Shown here: piece after piece, positions 52,566-61,017 of the stretch
Layout: every line of letters starts with the position of its first letter
How positions within the stretch are numbered: the stretch's first letter is position 1
Origin: an uncultured Planctomycetota bacterium
GTDB lineage: Bacteria; Planctomycetota; Phycisphaerae; SM23-33
NCBI GenBank assembly: GCA_903892515.1
Contig: CAITIS010000031.1
Coordinates: 17,570-81,569, forward strand
Direction: 5' to 3'
DNA: 64,000 bases
Notes under the pieces: model-generated
Database searches by the model: none
What the model was told of the DNA's origin: nothing
Seen by the model: the letters and a program-made list of their open reading frames with translations, nothing else
Position numbers and translations under genes: made by a program

Positions 52566-53881
52566 ATTGCGACCAAGGCCAGCAAGAGCTGATCAACTAT
52601 CAGGAAGGCCTGCTGACTGACGAACAGGCCCGGGCCGTTACAGAGCATCTGGAACACTGTCCCGCCTGCCGGCAACAGCACGACGAGATGCACGCAATGC
52701 ACTCGCGTCTGCTGCAAGCGGGCGATTGTGCTCCGCCGGCCTCATTGGAGTCTGGCGTGATCGACCGAATCCTACAACAACAAGCTGCACAACTCAGGAG
52801 ATTGAGAATGCGTAAACGATTTCAACTGGCCGGCCTCAGCGTGGCATCGGCCGCTGCCGCCATACTGCTACTTGTGCTGATGTGGGCACCGGGCACCGGG
52901 ACCGACCACCGCGTCATGGCCGCAGAAGTGCTGGCCCAGGCGGCATCGGGGGCCACCGGCGTCAAGACCGTGCACCTGAAATGCCGCATGCGCACGCTGC
53001 CGGCGGACAATTTCAGCATGCTGGGAGCTCAGTACGAGTTTGTCGATCTGGAAGTCTGGAAGCAACTTGCCTCGCCGGCAAAGTACCGGATCGAAAAGCC
53101 AGGCCGGGTGCTGGTGTGCGATGGCGAGTCAACCATCATGCTGATCAAACCCGATACGGCGGTCAAAGGCCCCGCCGGCGCGAATTTCGACGCCGCGTGG
53201 CTGCGTGACCTGGCCGATGTGAACACACTGGTGGGCGATGAGCTGCAAAAGGCTTTGGCCAATGGTTGGGAAATCTCCGTCAAGAATGAGGGCTCAAAAC
53301 AGGTCGTGACGGTGGACGCCAAGGCCCTGCCCAACACGAGCAAGTTCATGCGGAACAAGTTCCTCGACATGGCCGACACTCGCCGCGTATTCCGTTTCGG
53401 CGCCCAGAGCAAGCGGCTGCAGGAAATGCAGATCCTCCTGCAAGACAAGGGCAAGGAGACCTCGGTCTTCGAGGTCACGACCGTCGAGTACGACCAGCCA
53501 TTGCCGGAATCGATCTTCACGCTGGAATTACCCAAGAACGTGAATTGGCTGGATCTTGACGCCAAGCAGCCTCTGCCGGACAACGCAAAGTACGCCTCCA
53601 TGAAACCAGAAGAGGTGACGCGCGACTTCTTCGAGGCCTGTGGCAAAGCCGACTGGGACGAGGCAGAGAAGTTCTGGCCGGGCAAACTGAACGACCGCGC
53701 CCGCGAGCATCTCGCCGGCATCAAGATCGTCAGCCTGGGCCAGCCCTTCCAGGCCAGCCCATATCCCGGCTGGTTCATTCCTTACGAGATCCAGACCAAC
53801 GACGGCCAGAATCGCAAGCACAACTTGGCCATCCGCAACGACAATCCGGCCAAGCGCTGGGTCGTGGACGGCGGAATCTGA
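52562..53881 (+). CDS. Membrane anti-sigma factor with zinc (ZAS) domain and large extracytoplasmic domain
   Basis: This 439-residue protein probably holds the ECF sigma factor inactive. The ZAS zinc motif is H29-x3-C33-x2-C36 (HLEHCPAC). One membrane helix lies at 88-108. The remaining 330 residues are outside the membrane and contain an LppX/LolA-like fold as judged by RTLPADNFSMLGAQYEFVDL and similar beta segments (YRIEKPGRVLVCDGESTIML and SVFEVTTVEYDQPLPESIFT). A final domain (KYASMKPEEVTRDFFEACGK) looks separate. The large outer part suggests it senses an envelope signal. ATGA overlap with the sigma gene. Confidence 0.88.
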   Translation: MNCDQGQQELINYQEGLLTDEQARAVTEHLEHCPACRQQHDEMHAMHSRLLQAGDCAPPASLESGVIDRILQQQAAQLRRLRMRKRFQLAGLSVASAAAAILLLVLMWAPGTGTDHRVMAAEVLAQAASGATGVKTVHLKCRMRTLPADNFSMLGAQYEFVDLEVWKQLASPAKYRIEKPGRVLVCDGESTIMLIKPDTAVKGPAGANFDAAWLRDLADVNTLVGDELQKALANGWEISVKNEGSKQVVTVDAKALPNTSKFMRNKFLDMADTRRVFRFGAQSKRLQEMQILLQDKGKETSVFEVTTVEYDQPLPESIFTLELPKNVNWLDLDAKQPLPDNAKYASMKPEEVTRDFFEACGKADWDEAEKFWPGKLNDRAREHLAGIKIVSLGQPFQASPYPGWFIPYEIQTNDGQNRKHNLAIRNDNPAKRWVVDGGI

Positions 53882-53915
53882 GCAGGCCACAACTCTGAGT
53901 CCTGATGATAGACTC

Positions 53916-53958
53916 AGGTGCCATGGCCATGGCGCCACAACGCGTGGCTGTGGCACCT
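53916..53958. repeat. Small AGGTGCCA/TGGCACCT element
   Basis: AGGTGCCA and TGGCACCT bound a 43-bp hairpin with CCATGGCCATGG inside. It is a short version of the GGGTGCCA family. Confidence 0.65.
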
Positions 53959-54001
53959 AACTCAGGTGCTAGCCGACCGGAGCCCATTTCACGCCGCGCC
54001 G

Positions 54002-54385
54002 CTACTTGGGATATGCGGCCTTGAGGCCCGGCAGCATCGGGTAGTGCTTGACGTTCAAGGTCGCGAGTCGCGCGTTTTCGAACTGTGCCGTCGCGGCGAT
54101 AATCGCGTCGGCGAGCCCAACGCCGTGCGACTTTCCATACTCTCGCTTCAACAGGCCGCCGGCCCGGGCAATGTCGGCCGTTACGGGAACGATCCGAAAG
54201 AGCGAAACGACCTCATCCAGCGCCGCCTGTTCGGCATTGCCCTTCACGCCGGCATATAACTCCGCAACCGTGACCACCGACAGAATCGCCCGCGCGGCGT
54301 GCGCTTTCAGGAACGTCCTGGCCTGGCCATGCCCGCGCAGGTAGTCAACCATCACGTCCGTATCCAGCAGGATCGCGCCGTCCAT
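54002..54385 (-). CDS. vapC: VapC-type PIN-domain ribonuclease toxin
   Basis: This 127-residue PIN-domain toxin is a probable RNase. The start at 54385 lies two bases after the antitoxin stop; an ATG at 54403 would overlap it. The acidic catalytic residues are Asp8 in LLDTDVMVDYL, Glu42 in VTVAELYAGV and Asp93 in LADAIIAATA. The final LNVKHYPMLPGLK contains the usual terminal motif. It is the second gene of a toxin-antitoxin pair. Confidence 0.93.
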   Translation of the reverse strand: MDGAILLDTDVMVDYLRGHGQARTFLKAHAARAILSVVTVAELYAGVKGNAEQAALDEVVSLFRIVPVTADIARAGGLLKREYGKSHGVGLADAIIAATAQFENARLATLNVKHYPMLPGLKAAYPK

Positions 54386-54387
54386 GG

Positions 54388-54642
54388 TCAGTCTCGATTC
54401 CATTCTTTGCGCAAGGTGCGAAAGTCAGGCAAGTCGCCCCGGTCCTTCCACATGCCCGAAGCACGGTCCAGCACCTCGTCACGGTAAGCGTCCAGCGAGT
54501 GTTCGATGAGGCGATCAACCGCTTCGCGGATGAGCTGGCTCTGTTTCTTGCCCGTGGCCCGAGCCAATGCGGCCAGGGCGTCGCGTTCCTTCTTCGTCAG
54601 GTACAGCTGAGTTCTTACCACAGGCTTCTCCAATGTATACAT
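54388..54642 (-). CDS. vapB: Ribbon-helix-helix antitoxin of VapB type
   Basis: This is an antitoxin of about 84 residues. The RHH domain VRTQLYLTKKERDALAALAR, then ATGKKQSQLIREAVDRLI, binds the operator; the C-terminal tail (DLPDFRTLRKEWNRD) should wrap the toxin. Start is MYTLEKPVV at 54642 (or the preceding ATG at 54645). The start codon lies inside the operator palindrome, and AGGAG is 15 bases away, so a leaderless or unusually spaced start is likely. Confidence 0.9.
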   Translation of the reverse strand: MYTLEKPVVRTQLYLTKKERDALAALARATGKKQSQLIREAVDRLIEHSLDAYRDEVLDRASGMWKDRGDLPDFRTLRKEWNRD

Positions 54643-54654
54643 CATCAGTATACA
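54634..54654 (-). promoter_or_regulatory. Operator/promoter of vapBC
   Basis: TGTATAC-N7-GTATACA is a perfect inverted repeat that contains the antitoxin start codon (left arm codes for Met-Tyr-Thr). On the minus strand TATACT (54653-54648) would serve as a -10 only a few bases before the ATG, which implies a transcript with little or no leader. Confidence 0.7.
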
Positions 54655-54711
54655 TCTAATCTCCTGGCCCGGCAACTCTCGGCTTCATCCCGTGAATCCC
54701 CTGCATCCCTG

Positions 54712-56304
54712 CTATTTGCTCAGCAGTGACGTCGGCGGCTTTTCGCCCGTCAGCGTTTCGATCACGAAGATGTTGCCGGTGGCCTTGAGGGGCGGGGCGT
54801 CCTTTTTGGCGTGCAGCGTGCCGGAGGAACCGTACCCCGAGTACGAGCCCGAGTACGAACCGAAACTGCTCTTGCGGGCCTGCGGCAGAACCGCGGCGAT
54901 GTCGGCAGCGGCGATGAATGCCGCCTTGCCGCACACGGGGTCTTCCACGTCCGTCCGGCCGGAGATGAGGCCGGCATATTGCCCGCCGGCCGTCACGACG
55001 CCCATGGCCTCGCCCGGCAGCAGCGACTTGTCCAGCGTCGTGGCTGAATCAGCGATGGCGAGCTTGGCGGCCTGCTCACGCATTTCGCTGCCCTGCTGGC
55101 GGTAGAGATTCACGGCCTGGAGATTCACCGCCTGGCCCACCGCCAGCGTGGGCGGCTTATCCACGGCCACCGGCGTGAAGGTCACGCCCTTTACCTTGAG
55201 GAGCGCCAGCCTGGCCTGGCCGGCGGGACGCGACTCGCTGGCGCCCGTAGACGGCTTGACCAGTTCGGCCCGGACGACCATGTCCGGCGTCAGCCGCACG
55301 TAGATCAGCTCGGCGCCGTCGACGGCCTGCTGGTCGGTCAGCAGCGTGTCCTCGCTGATGGGGATGGCCAGGGCCTGCTTGGTGACGATGCGGTCAACGG
55401 GCGGGGTGAACAGCGTCGGGTCCTTGGCCAGCCAGCTCTTGCCGGGCATGAGCCAGTCGATGGGCTTGGCCGGGGCGGTGGGGCTCTTGGCGGCATCGAG
55501 CGAACTGGTCTTGGGCGCGTCGTAGCGGTCGAGCAGGTCTTTGGCGCGGACGTAGATGGGGTCGGCCACCTTCGCGCCCGGCACGGCCTCCATCGCCTTG
55601 GCCACAAGCTCGTAGGCGGCCGCAGAGTCATCGCGCAACAGCAGGCAGGCGGTGAATTCGCCCAGCGCCTCCAGCGGCTGATTCAGCCCCACAAGCGCCA
55701 GCCCGCGGCCCTGGTGATACGCGGCCACGAAGGGATCGCGCTCGACGTTGTGCAGCAGCCTGGTCTCGGCCGCCTTATAGTTCTTCTGCCGCAACTCCAG
55801 ATCGGCCAGCATCAGCTCGCGCAAGGCCGGATCGACCCAATTCAGCGCCGCCTGCTGCTCGATCTGCATGGCCTGGGGTTCGTGATTGGGGCGAGCAGGC
55901 GCGGGCCTGGCCGAGGGGGCCGGAGAATACGTGGAGGAGCCGGCACTCTTGTCCTGCTGCAAGAGCTTCTTGGCCTCGGCCAGGCGGCGGTCGAACTCCG
56001 TGCGGAGCCGCTGCTGCTGGGGCCGGCCGAGCCACTCGTTGCCGACCTTGCGGCTGCCGTCATGCACCATGGCCCGGTACTGGGCGATCTGCTGATCGAC
56101 GCCTTCGGAGCCCCCGCCCGTCAGCTCTCGCTGCCGGCAGGCCGAAAAGAGCATGACCTCGGGCAAGGTGATGTCGGCTGGGTCCGCCGCCCCCGCCGCC
56201 ACGCGGCCTAGCACGCTGGTGGGCTTGAGCGAGGGCACACTCTGGGCCAGCGCGATGGCGCAGCATCCCGCCAGCAGGACCAGGGCGAGTATCCGCTTTG
56301 GCAT
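54712..56304 (-). CDS. Secreted protein with TPR-like region and an apparently inactive HtrA-like protease domain
   Basis: This 530-residue protein starts at MPKRILALVLLAGCC (56304, GGAG seven bases upstream), with a signal peptide. A helical region (about 80-270) contains TPR-like helices (ETRLLHNVERDPFVAAYHQG, ALVGLNQPLEALGEFTACLL). Residues 300-460 align by eye with trypsin-like S1C proteases: ISEDTLLTDQQAVDGAELIY stands where the active histidine (ILTNxHV) is expected, RLALLKVKG where DLALLK, and LPGEAMGVV where GNSGGPLV. All three catalytic residues are missing. The Ser/Gly/Tyr-rich end follows. Pseudo-protease status is inference. Confidence 0.6.
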   Translation of the reverse strand: MPKRILALVLLAGCCAIALAQSVPSLKPTSVLGRVAAGAADPADITLPEVMLFSACRQRELTGGGSEGVDQQIAQYRAMVHDGSRKVGNEWLGRPQQQRLRTEFDRRLAEAKKLLQQDKSAGSSTYSPAPSARPAPARPNHEPQAMQIEQQAALNWVDPALRELMLADLELRQKNYKAAETRLLHNVERDPFVAAYHQGRGLALVGLNQPLEALGEFTACLLLRDDSAAAYELVAKAMEAVPGAKVADPIYVRAKDLLDRYDAPKTSSLDAAKSPTAPAKPIDWLMPGKSWLAKDPTLFTPPVDRIVTKQALAIPISEDTLLTDQQAVDGAELIYVRLTPDMVVRAELVKPSTGASESRPAGQARLALLKVKGVTFTPVAVDKPPTLAVGQAVNLQAVNLYRQQGSEMREQAAKLAIADSATTLDKSLLPGEAMGVVTAGGQYAGLISGRTDVEDPVCGKAAFIAAADIAAVLPQARKSSFGSYSGSYSGYGSSGTLHAKKDAPPLKATGNIFVIETLTGEKPPTSLLSK

Positions 56305-56541
56305 GGGCATCTCCGTGTTCACTAGCAGTCTATACGGCCGGGCAAGGCCAACGGGCCACGAAGGCACAGAGGACTCGGGCTGTGCATAATCCACCATCGG
56401 CGACAACCCACCGAAAGCTTTTGCCATACACCCCGAAGATGGCATGAGTAGAAAGGCGGTCTCCCGTCGGGTCGAGTAAACTCGCCCGAATGAAAGCTAA
56501 TAGGGGCTTTCAAGGGTGGCCACAAGGCCGAGGAGACGGCC

Positions 56542-56770
56542 GTGAGTGAAGGCAAGGATATCATTCTGGTTGCGGATTACCACTGTGAAAACATCGAGTT
56601 TCGTTGGTTCAATCAGGCCAACGGCCAGGAGCGGACGGGCCGGCATCCGACGACTCGGGCCGGCATTTTGCGGCAGGTGGAGCAGGCGGCTGGGGAGTTG
56701 GAGCCTGGCGGCCAGATTGTCTGGATCATGGGGAGCACCACGGGCTGGGCTCGGGTCAAGGAACTGCTGG
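56542..56770 (+). pseudogene. Truncated IS110-type transposase N-terminus
   Basis: GTG at 56542 opens MSEGKDIILVADYHCENIEF, then RHPTTRAGILRQVEQAAGEL and GQIVWIMGSTTGWARVKELL. This pattern fits the DEDD N-terminal domain of IS110-type transposases from planctomycetes. The match stops at about 56770; the frame continues to 56967 into unrelated sequence overlapping the next gene's leader. The rest of the transposase is missing. No terminal repeats were found. Assignment is from memory of the family and is moderately sure. Confidence 0.5.
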
Positions 56771-56987
56771 GCGGGCCTGTCCCACGGGCGGAGCTTTCCA
56801 CCGGTCCTAGGCTCAATCAGGGTTACTGGCGCTTCTGTCGAGTTTCCGGCTTGACTATTCAGCATGCCTACATGAGAATGTTTCGTTGTGTTGATGGTTG
56901 GCGATCCGTGCGTGGGGTCCGGAGGCCGTGCCGGCCTCGTTCTTCCTGCCCCTTTCAATTCCTGTGATATCATTTCGGGAGGCTGTT

Positions 56988-58979
56988 ATGAGCGGCGAGA
57001 AGCTATCTTCGGTGAAGCGGGTTGACCGGTCGCGTGGAAACAGGCGCAGCCAGGAGCGGCGCAACGAAGCCAAGCTCGAACAGCTCGAGTCTCGATTGCT
57101 CTTGAGCGCATTCGTGGTCGACAACTTCCAAGACGTCTCTGTGGCTGGCAAGACGAGCCTGCGCGAGGCCATCCTGCAGGCCAATGCCTCCCCGGGTGCA
57201 GATACCATCAACTTTGTCAAGGCGGGCACCATCAAGCTGCGTTCCAGCCTTCCGGCCATTACCGACGATCTGACTATCACTGCCGCCAACGCTGCCAGCA
57301 AGGCGGTGAAGGTCACGCTGGACGGGCAGGCGAAGTATGGGATCTTCTCGCTTACGGGCGACGGGTTGGAGGCCGGCTTTGTCGGGCTCACGCTGGCCAA
57401 CGGCTTCTCCACCACCGGCGGAGCGGCGTTTTTCATCGATTCGGCCAACGGGGCTGTGGAAATCATCGGCACGACGATGAACAAGATGACTTCCGCGGGC
57501 GCAGACGTGAAGGGCGGCGCCATGTCGATCCTTCAGGGTACTGTCACGCTGGCGTCTTCCACCATCACGCTCTCGCTGGCCAAGGGTCTCGATAGCACAG
57601 CCCAGGGCGGCGCCATCTACAATGCCGGCGACCTGACCGTTCAGGGCAGCAAGATAACGACGAACGCGGCGCTGGCGCTGAATGCCCAGGGTGGTGGTAT
57701 TTTCAACGGCGGCCAGCTCACGGTGCAAAACTCGTTCGTGGATTCGAATAAGGCTCTGGGCGTAGCGGGCGTCAAGGGCGACAGCGGTATACGAGGCACC
57801 AACGGCGACAAGGGCGATGTAGGCGAGGACGGTTCAGCCGGAGAAGACGGAGAAGCAGGAACGGCTGGGGCTGATGGCGGCAATGCCGCCGGCGGAGGCA
57901 TCTACAACCAGGGATCGCTTACGCTGGGCAAGACCTCGGTCTCCAAAAACACGGCCACTGGCGGCGCTGGCGGGGCCGGTGGCAACGGCGGGGCCGGTGG
58001 CAATGGCGGCGCCGGCGGCAGGGGCTACACCGAAGAGGGCGAGCGCTACCCCGCCGGGTTGGCGGGCGATGGCGGCAGCGGTGGTAGCGGCGGCGATGGC
58101 GGGGCGGGCGGCTCGGCCTTTGGCGGAGGCATCTACAGTGAAGCCGACGCCACGGCGACGGTCACCGGCGACGCCACGACGGGCTCGATCATTTCCGCAA
58201 ATGTGGTCACTGCCGGTGGCAACGGCAAGGCCGGCGTTGGCGCGGCCGGCGGCTCGGGTTCGATTCGCGGCGAGAGAGGAGAAAACGGCGTCTCCGGTGG
58301 TGGCAGCGCCGCCATGGATGGCGCGGGAGGCGGCATTTTCGCCATGGGGGCTCTGACCGTCGAGTTCTCCACAGTCACTAAGAACGTGGTCAGCGGGCAC
58401 TCTGCCGAGGGCGGAGGCATTGTCTCTGGCGGGACGGCGTCGATCTCCGACAACAAAATCACCGCCAACAAGGTGACGGCCATTGGCAACGGGGCCAGCG
58501 GCGTCAGTGGCTTCAAAGGGGATAACGGCGCTCGCGGCGAACCTGGCTCCGACGGCGAAGACGGCAGCGACGGCGACGATGGCGAGGACGGCAGTGACGG
58601 CGGCGACGCGATGGGCGGCGGTATCTTCACGTCCGGCAGCCTGACCATCACGAGGTCCGCAGTTACGGGCAATAGCCTCAAAGCCGCCAACGGCGGCAAT
58701 GGCGGCAACGGTGGGGCCGGCGGCAATGGCGGGGCCGGCGGAGCGGGCTACACCGAAGAAGGCGAGCACTATCCTGCCGGCTTGACCGGTTTTGCCGGCT
58801 TGGGCGGCAGCGGCGGGGCCGGTGGGGCCGGCGGTGCAGCCCTTGGCGCGGGCATTCAAGGCGATGCCACGACGGACGCATCCGATCAGATCACAAACAA
58901 TTTGGCCAAGGCCGGCCTGGACGGCAAAGACGGCAAGAACGGCGCGAAAGGCAAAGGCCAAAAGGAACAGTGGGGATGA
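56988..58979 (+). CDS. LEPR-XLL surface protein with beta-helix and collagen-like segments
   Basis: This 663-residue protein starts at 56988 (GGGAGG upstream). The N-terminal LEQLESRLLLSA matches the planctomycete LEPR-XLL sorting/export signature, and SLREAILQANASPGADTINF is the CSLREA-type opening of right-handed beta-helix (Pmp-like) proteins. Repeats of the type GGGI-x-GxLT follow. Two modules of about 290 residues are duplicated. Each has a Gly-x-x collagen-like segment (VKGDSGIRGTNGDKGDVGED and FKGDNGARGEPGSDGEDGSD), then a Gly/Asn/Ala run (GGAGGNGGAGGNGG) and a GYTEEGE-x-YPAGL signature. It is likely to be a cell-surface protein. Confidence 0.85.
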   Translation: MSGEKLSSVKRVDRSRGNRRSQERRNEAKLEQLESRLLLSAFVVDNFQDVSVAGKTSLREAILQANASPGADTINFVKAGTIKLRSSLPAITDDLTITAANAASKAVKVTLDGQAKYGIFSLTGDGLEAGFVGLTLANGFSTTGGAAFFIDSANGAVEIIGTTMNKMTSAGADVKGGAMSILQGTVTLASSTITLSLAKGLDSTAQGGAIYNAGDLTVQGSKITTNAALALNAQGGGIFNGGQLTVQNSFVDSNKALGVAGVKGDSGIRGTNGDKGDVGEDGSAGEDGEAGTAGADGGNAAGGGIYNQGSLTLGKTSVSKNTATGGAGGAGGNGGAGGNGGAGGRGYTEEGERYPAGLAGDGGSGGSGGDGGAGGSAFGGGIYSEADATATVTGDATTGSIISANVVTAGGNGKAGVGAAGGSGSIRGERGENGVSGGGSAAMDGAGGGIFAMGALTVEFSTVTKNVVSGHSAEGGGIVSGGTASISDNKITANKVTAIGNGASGVSGFKGDNGARGEPGSDGEDGSDGDDGEDGSDGGDAMGGGIFTSGSLTITRSAVTGNSLKAANGGNGGNGGAGGNGGAGGAGYTEEGEHYPAGLTGFAGLGGSGGAGGAGGAALGAGIQGDATTDASDQITNNLAKAGLDGKDGKNGAKGKGQKEQWG

Positions 58980-58987
58980 AAATGGCC

Positions 58988-59164
58988 AAGGTGCCATGCT
59001 TCCGCGCTGTTGCCCAAGAATGTCGGGCACGCTTAGAACCGGTTTGATAACCGGTTTGACCCGTGGGACAGCCGGGTGCCATGGTCAGGCTGTCGTCTTA
59101 GCCTGGCCATGCGTAGACGCTCACCGCATGGCCAGCCCTGAACAGCGGGCTGACCATGGCACCC
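58988..59164. repeat. CTTCCGC-type unit and 91-bp GGGTGCCA element
   Basis: GGTGCCATGCTTCCGCGCTG (58989) opens a degenerate unit of the same type as 61717. It is followed by GGTTTGATAACC repeats. Then 59074-59164 runs from GGGTGCCATGGTCAG to CTGACCATGGCACCC, closely related to 39674-39778. It fills the gap between the LEPR-XLL gene and the phosphodiesterase. Confidence 0.85.
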
Positions 59165-59196
59165 CGAATTCGATTGCGCCGTGGCCGACCTCCGCG

Positions 59197-60129
59197 TTAC
59201 TTCGCGGCGGCCGGCGCGGGTTGCAGGATCTCGCTCACAGGTCGGCCGTCGAGGTCGTCGGCGACGGGAATCCCGAGGTACCAGCAGGCGGTGGCGAAGG
59301 TGTCCTCAATGTTCACCGTCAGCTTGGGCAGCAGCGTGAGGTCGAAGTTTTCGCGCACGCCCGGGCCCGAGGCGATCCACGGAGTGTGCCGGCTCCGCAC
59401 GTCGTCGGCGCCGTGAGTGTAGCCGGCCCCGCCATGATCGGCCGTCACGATAACCAACGTCGCGTCGCGCAGGTGCTCCTGGTCCAGGGCTTCCAGGACG
59501 CGGTGAATCTGGGCATCTGCATTCTCTGCGGCCTTGATCTGCTGTGGCGAACCCCAGCCCGAGCCGTGTCCGGCCCCGTCAACGCCGGGCAGATGCACGA
59601 ACAGAACCTGCGGCTTGTTGGCGTGGATCATCGCCACGGCCTTGTCCGCAACGACCTGGTCGCTGGCTGATTCCGTGAAACACCAGTCCAGCGTGTTGGG
59701 CTTGGCCAGCGTGCTGAACTTGGCCTTGCCGGCCGCCATGGCCGTGGTGAAGCCAGCCTTCTTGGCCTGCTCAAAGAGCGTGGGGGAAGCGGGGTACACC
59801 GGCTCCTTGAACGGCATCTCGCCATTCCAACTGATGCCATGGCGGACGGGCACGACGCCCGTCAGCATGCTCACATGCGAGGGCAGCGTGATCGACACCG
59901 CCGTGGTGCGGGCCCAGAACGTGAAAGCCCCGTGCTTCATCAAGTCGCGGACGGTGGGCATGTCGGCCCGCAAGGCCAGGTCCGGCCGCAGACCATCGAC
60001 GCTGATGATGAGGACTCTCTTGTCGGCCGGGGATGAAGCCGGACGGCTCGACGTGGAGGTGGTCTGCGCCACGCCAACCGGCAGGCTCAGGGCTACCAAC
60101 GCAATGAACAGACTCGCAATTCGCCGCAT
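59197..60129 (-). CDS. Exported type I phosphodiesterase / alkaline phosphatase superfamily enzyme
   Basis: This 310-residue protein has a signal peptide (MRRIASLFIALVALSLPVGV) and a Ser/Thr linker. Metal and nucleophile motifs of the nucleotide pyrophosphatase group occur in order: ISVDGLRPD, the nucleophile Thr in SITLPSHVSMLTG, VDGAGHGSG, TADHGGAGYTHG and RSRHTPWI. The likely activity is hydrolysis of phosphodiesters outside the cytoplasm; the substrate is unknown. AAAGGAAGG precedes the start. Confidence 0.9.
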   Translation of the reverse strand: MRRIASLFIALVALSLPVGVAQTTSTSSRPASSPADKRVLIISVDGLRPDLALRADMPTVRDLMKHGAFTFWARTTAVSITLPSHVSMLTGVVPVRHGISWNGEMPFKEPVYPASPTLFEQAKKAGFTTAMAAGKAKFSTLAKPNTLDWCFTESASDQVVADKAVAMIHANKPQVLFVHLPGVDGAGHGSGWGSPQQIKAAENADAQIHRVLEALDQEHLRDATLVIVTADHGGAGYTHGADDVRSRHTPWIASGPGVRENFDLTLLPKLTVNIEDTFATACWYLGIPVADDLDGRPVSEILQPAPAAAK

Positions 60130-60261
60130 GTATGACCTTCCTTTTACGCTTGGGGTGCTGCACTGGGCGACGCGGACAACGGGCCGCAGTCGTGGGCGTG
60201 GACTGTATCAATTTCCCGCTTTGCGGTACATTTCATTTCGTGAGAGAAGGACGGCGGTGCG

Positions 60262-60326
60262 GGCAGGCCCGCTCGCCATACGGGACTTAACGTGACCGGT
60301 CGGTAGGGCGGGCAGGCCTGCCCGCG
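60262..60326. repeat. REP-like palindromes upstream of the RAYT gene
   Basis: GTAG (60303-60306) heads GGCGGGCAGGCCTGCCCGC (60307-60325), and GCGGGCAGGCCCGC lies at about 60259-60272. The same palindrome lies downstream, degenerate at about 61020, and as a facing pair at 61988-62058. Upstream position next to a RAYT gene is what is known for REP elements. Confidence 0.85.
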
Positions 60327-60414
60327 TGTTTTACTGTGTCTTGTGTTTGGCTTTGTGTTTTGCGTTTTGTGTTTGGCCGTTGCTCCTCCGGCCTCCATCC
60401 GATACGATCCGCCC

Positions 60415-60975
60415 ATGCCTTATTATCGACGCTGGTACATGGCGGGCGGCATGTACTTTCTGACGCTCGTGTCGGCGTCACGTCGGCCCATCTTTTCCGA
60501 TGACGCCGCCCGCGGCATGCTTCGCCAGGCTATCGAGGAGGCCCAATCCCTCTTGCCCTTCACCCTGGTGGCCTCGGTGCTCATGCCGGAACATCTGCAT
60601 GTGATGATGCGTCTGCCGGAAGGCCAGAGCGATTACCCATGCCGCGTCAGCAAGATCAAGCGGAATTTCACGGCCCGATTCCTGGCCCAGGGCGGCGTCG
60701 AGGCCGCCGTCCGACCCGGCAAGGCCCGGCAGCGGTATCGCGGCGTGTGGCAGCCGCGATTCATGGAGCACACCATCCGTGATTATCGTGATTACAAGCT
60801 CCACCTGGATTACATTCACGCCAACCCGGTCAAGCACGCCCTGGTGGCCTGGCCGCGGGATTGGCCGTGGTCAACGTTCCATGGGTACGTCAAAAAGGGC
60901 GAATACGCCCCGGACTGGTGCGGCCACATCGAGCTGCCCGGCGGCGTCGATATCGAACCCCAAGGGTGGGCGTGA
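60415..60975 (+). CDS. RAYT, REP-associated tyrosine transposase (IS200/Y1 type)
   Basis: This 186-residue single-strand nuclease is of the kind that cleaves GTAG-headed REP hairpins. MPYYRRWYMAGGMYFLT is the family's usual opening; longer in-frame starts enter repeats. The HUH metal motif is MPEHLHVMM (His60, His62), the catalytic Tyr133 lies in LDYIHANPVKHALV, and VWQPRFMEHTIRD is also conserved. It has no insertion-sequence ends but is bounded by GGCGGGCAGGCC palindromes on both sides, as known RAYTs are. Catalytic residues are intact. Confidence 0.93.
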   Translation: MPYYRRWYMAGGMYFLTLVSASRRPIFSDDAARGMLRQAIEEAQSLLPFTLVASVLMPEHLHVMMRLPEGQSDYPCRVSKIKRNFTARFLAQGGVEAAVRPGKARQRYRGVWQPRFMEHTIRDYRDYKLHLDYIHANPVKHALVAWPRDWPWSTFHGYVKKGEYAPDWCGHIELPGGVDIEPQGWA

Positions 60976-61017
60976 TGGCCAACGGACCACGCAAAAAGGA
61001 CCACGCAAAGAACGCGG

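Noticed and set aside
57770..58620. True collagen homologue
   Set aside because: Only short Gly-x-x runs, acidic and interrupted by beta-helix repeats; I describe them as collagen-like and claim no triple helix.
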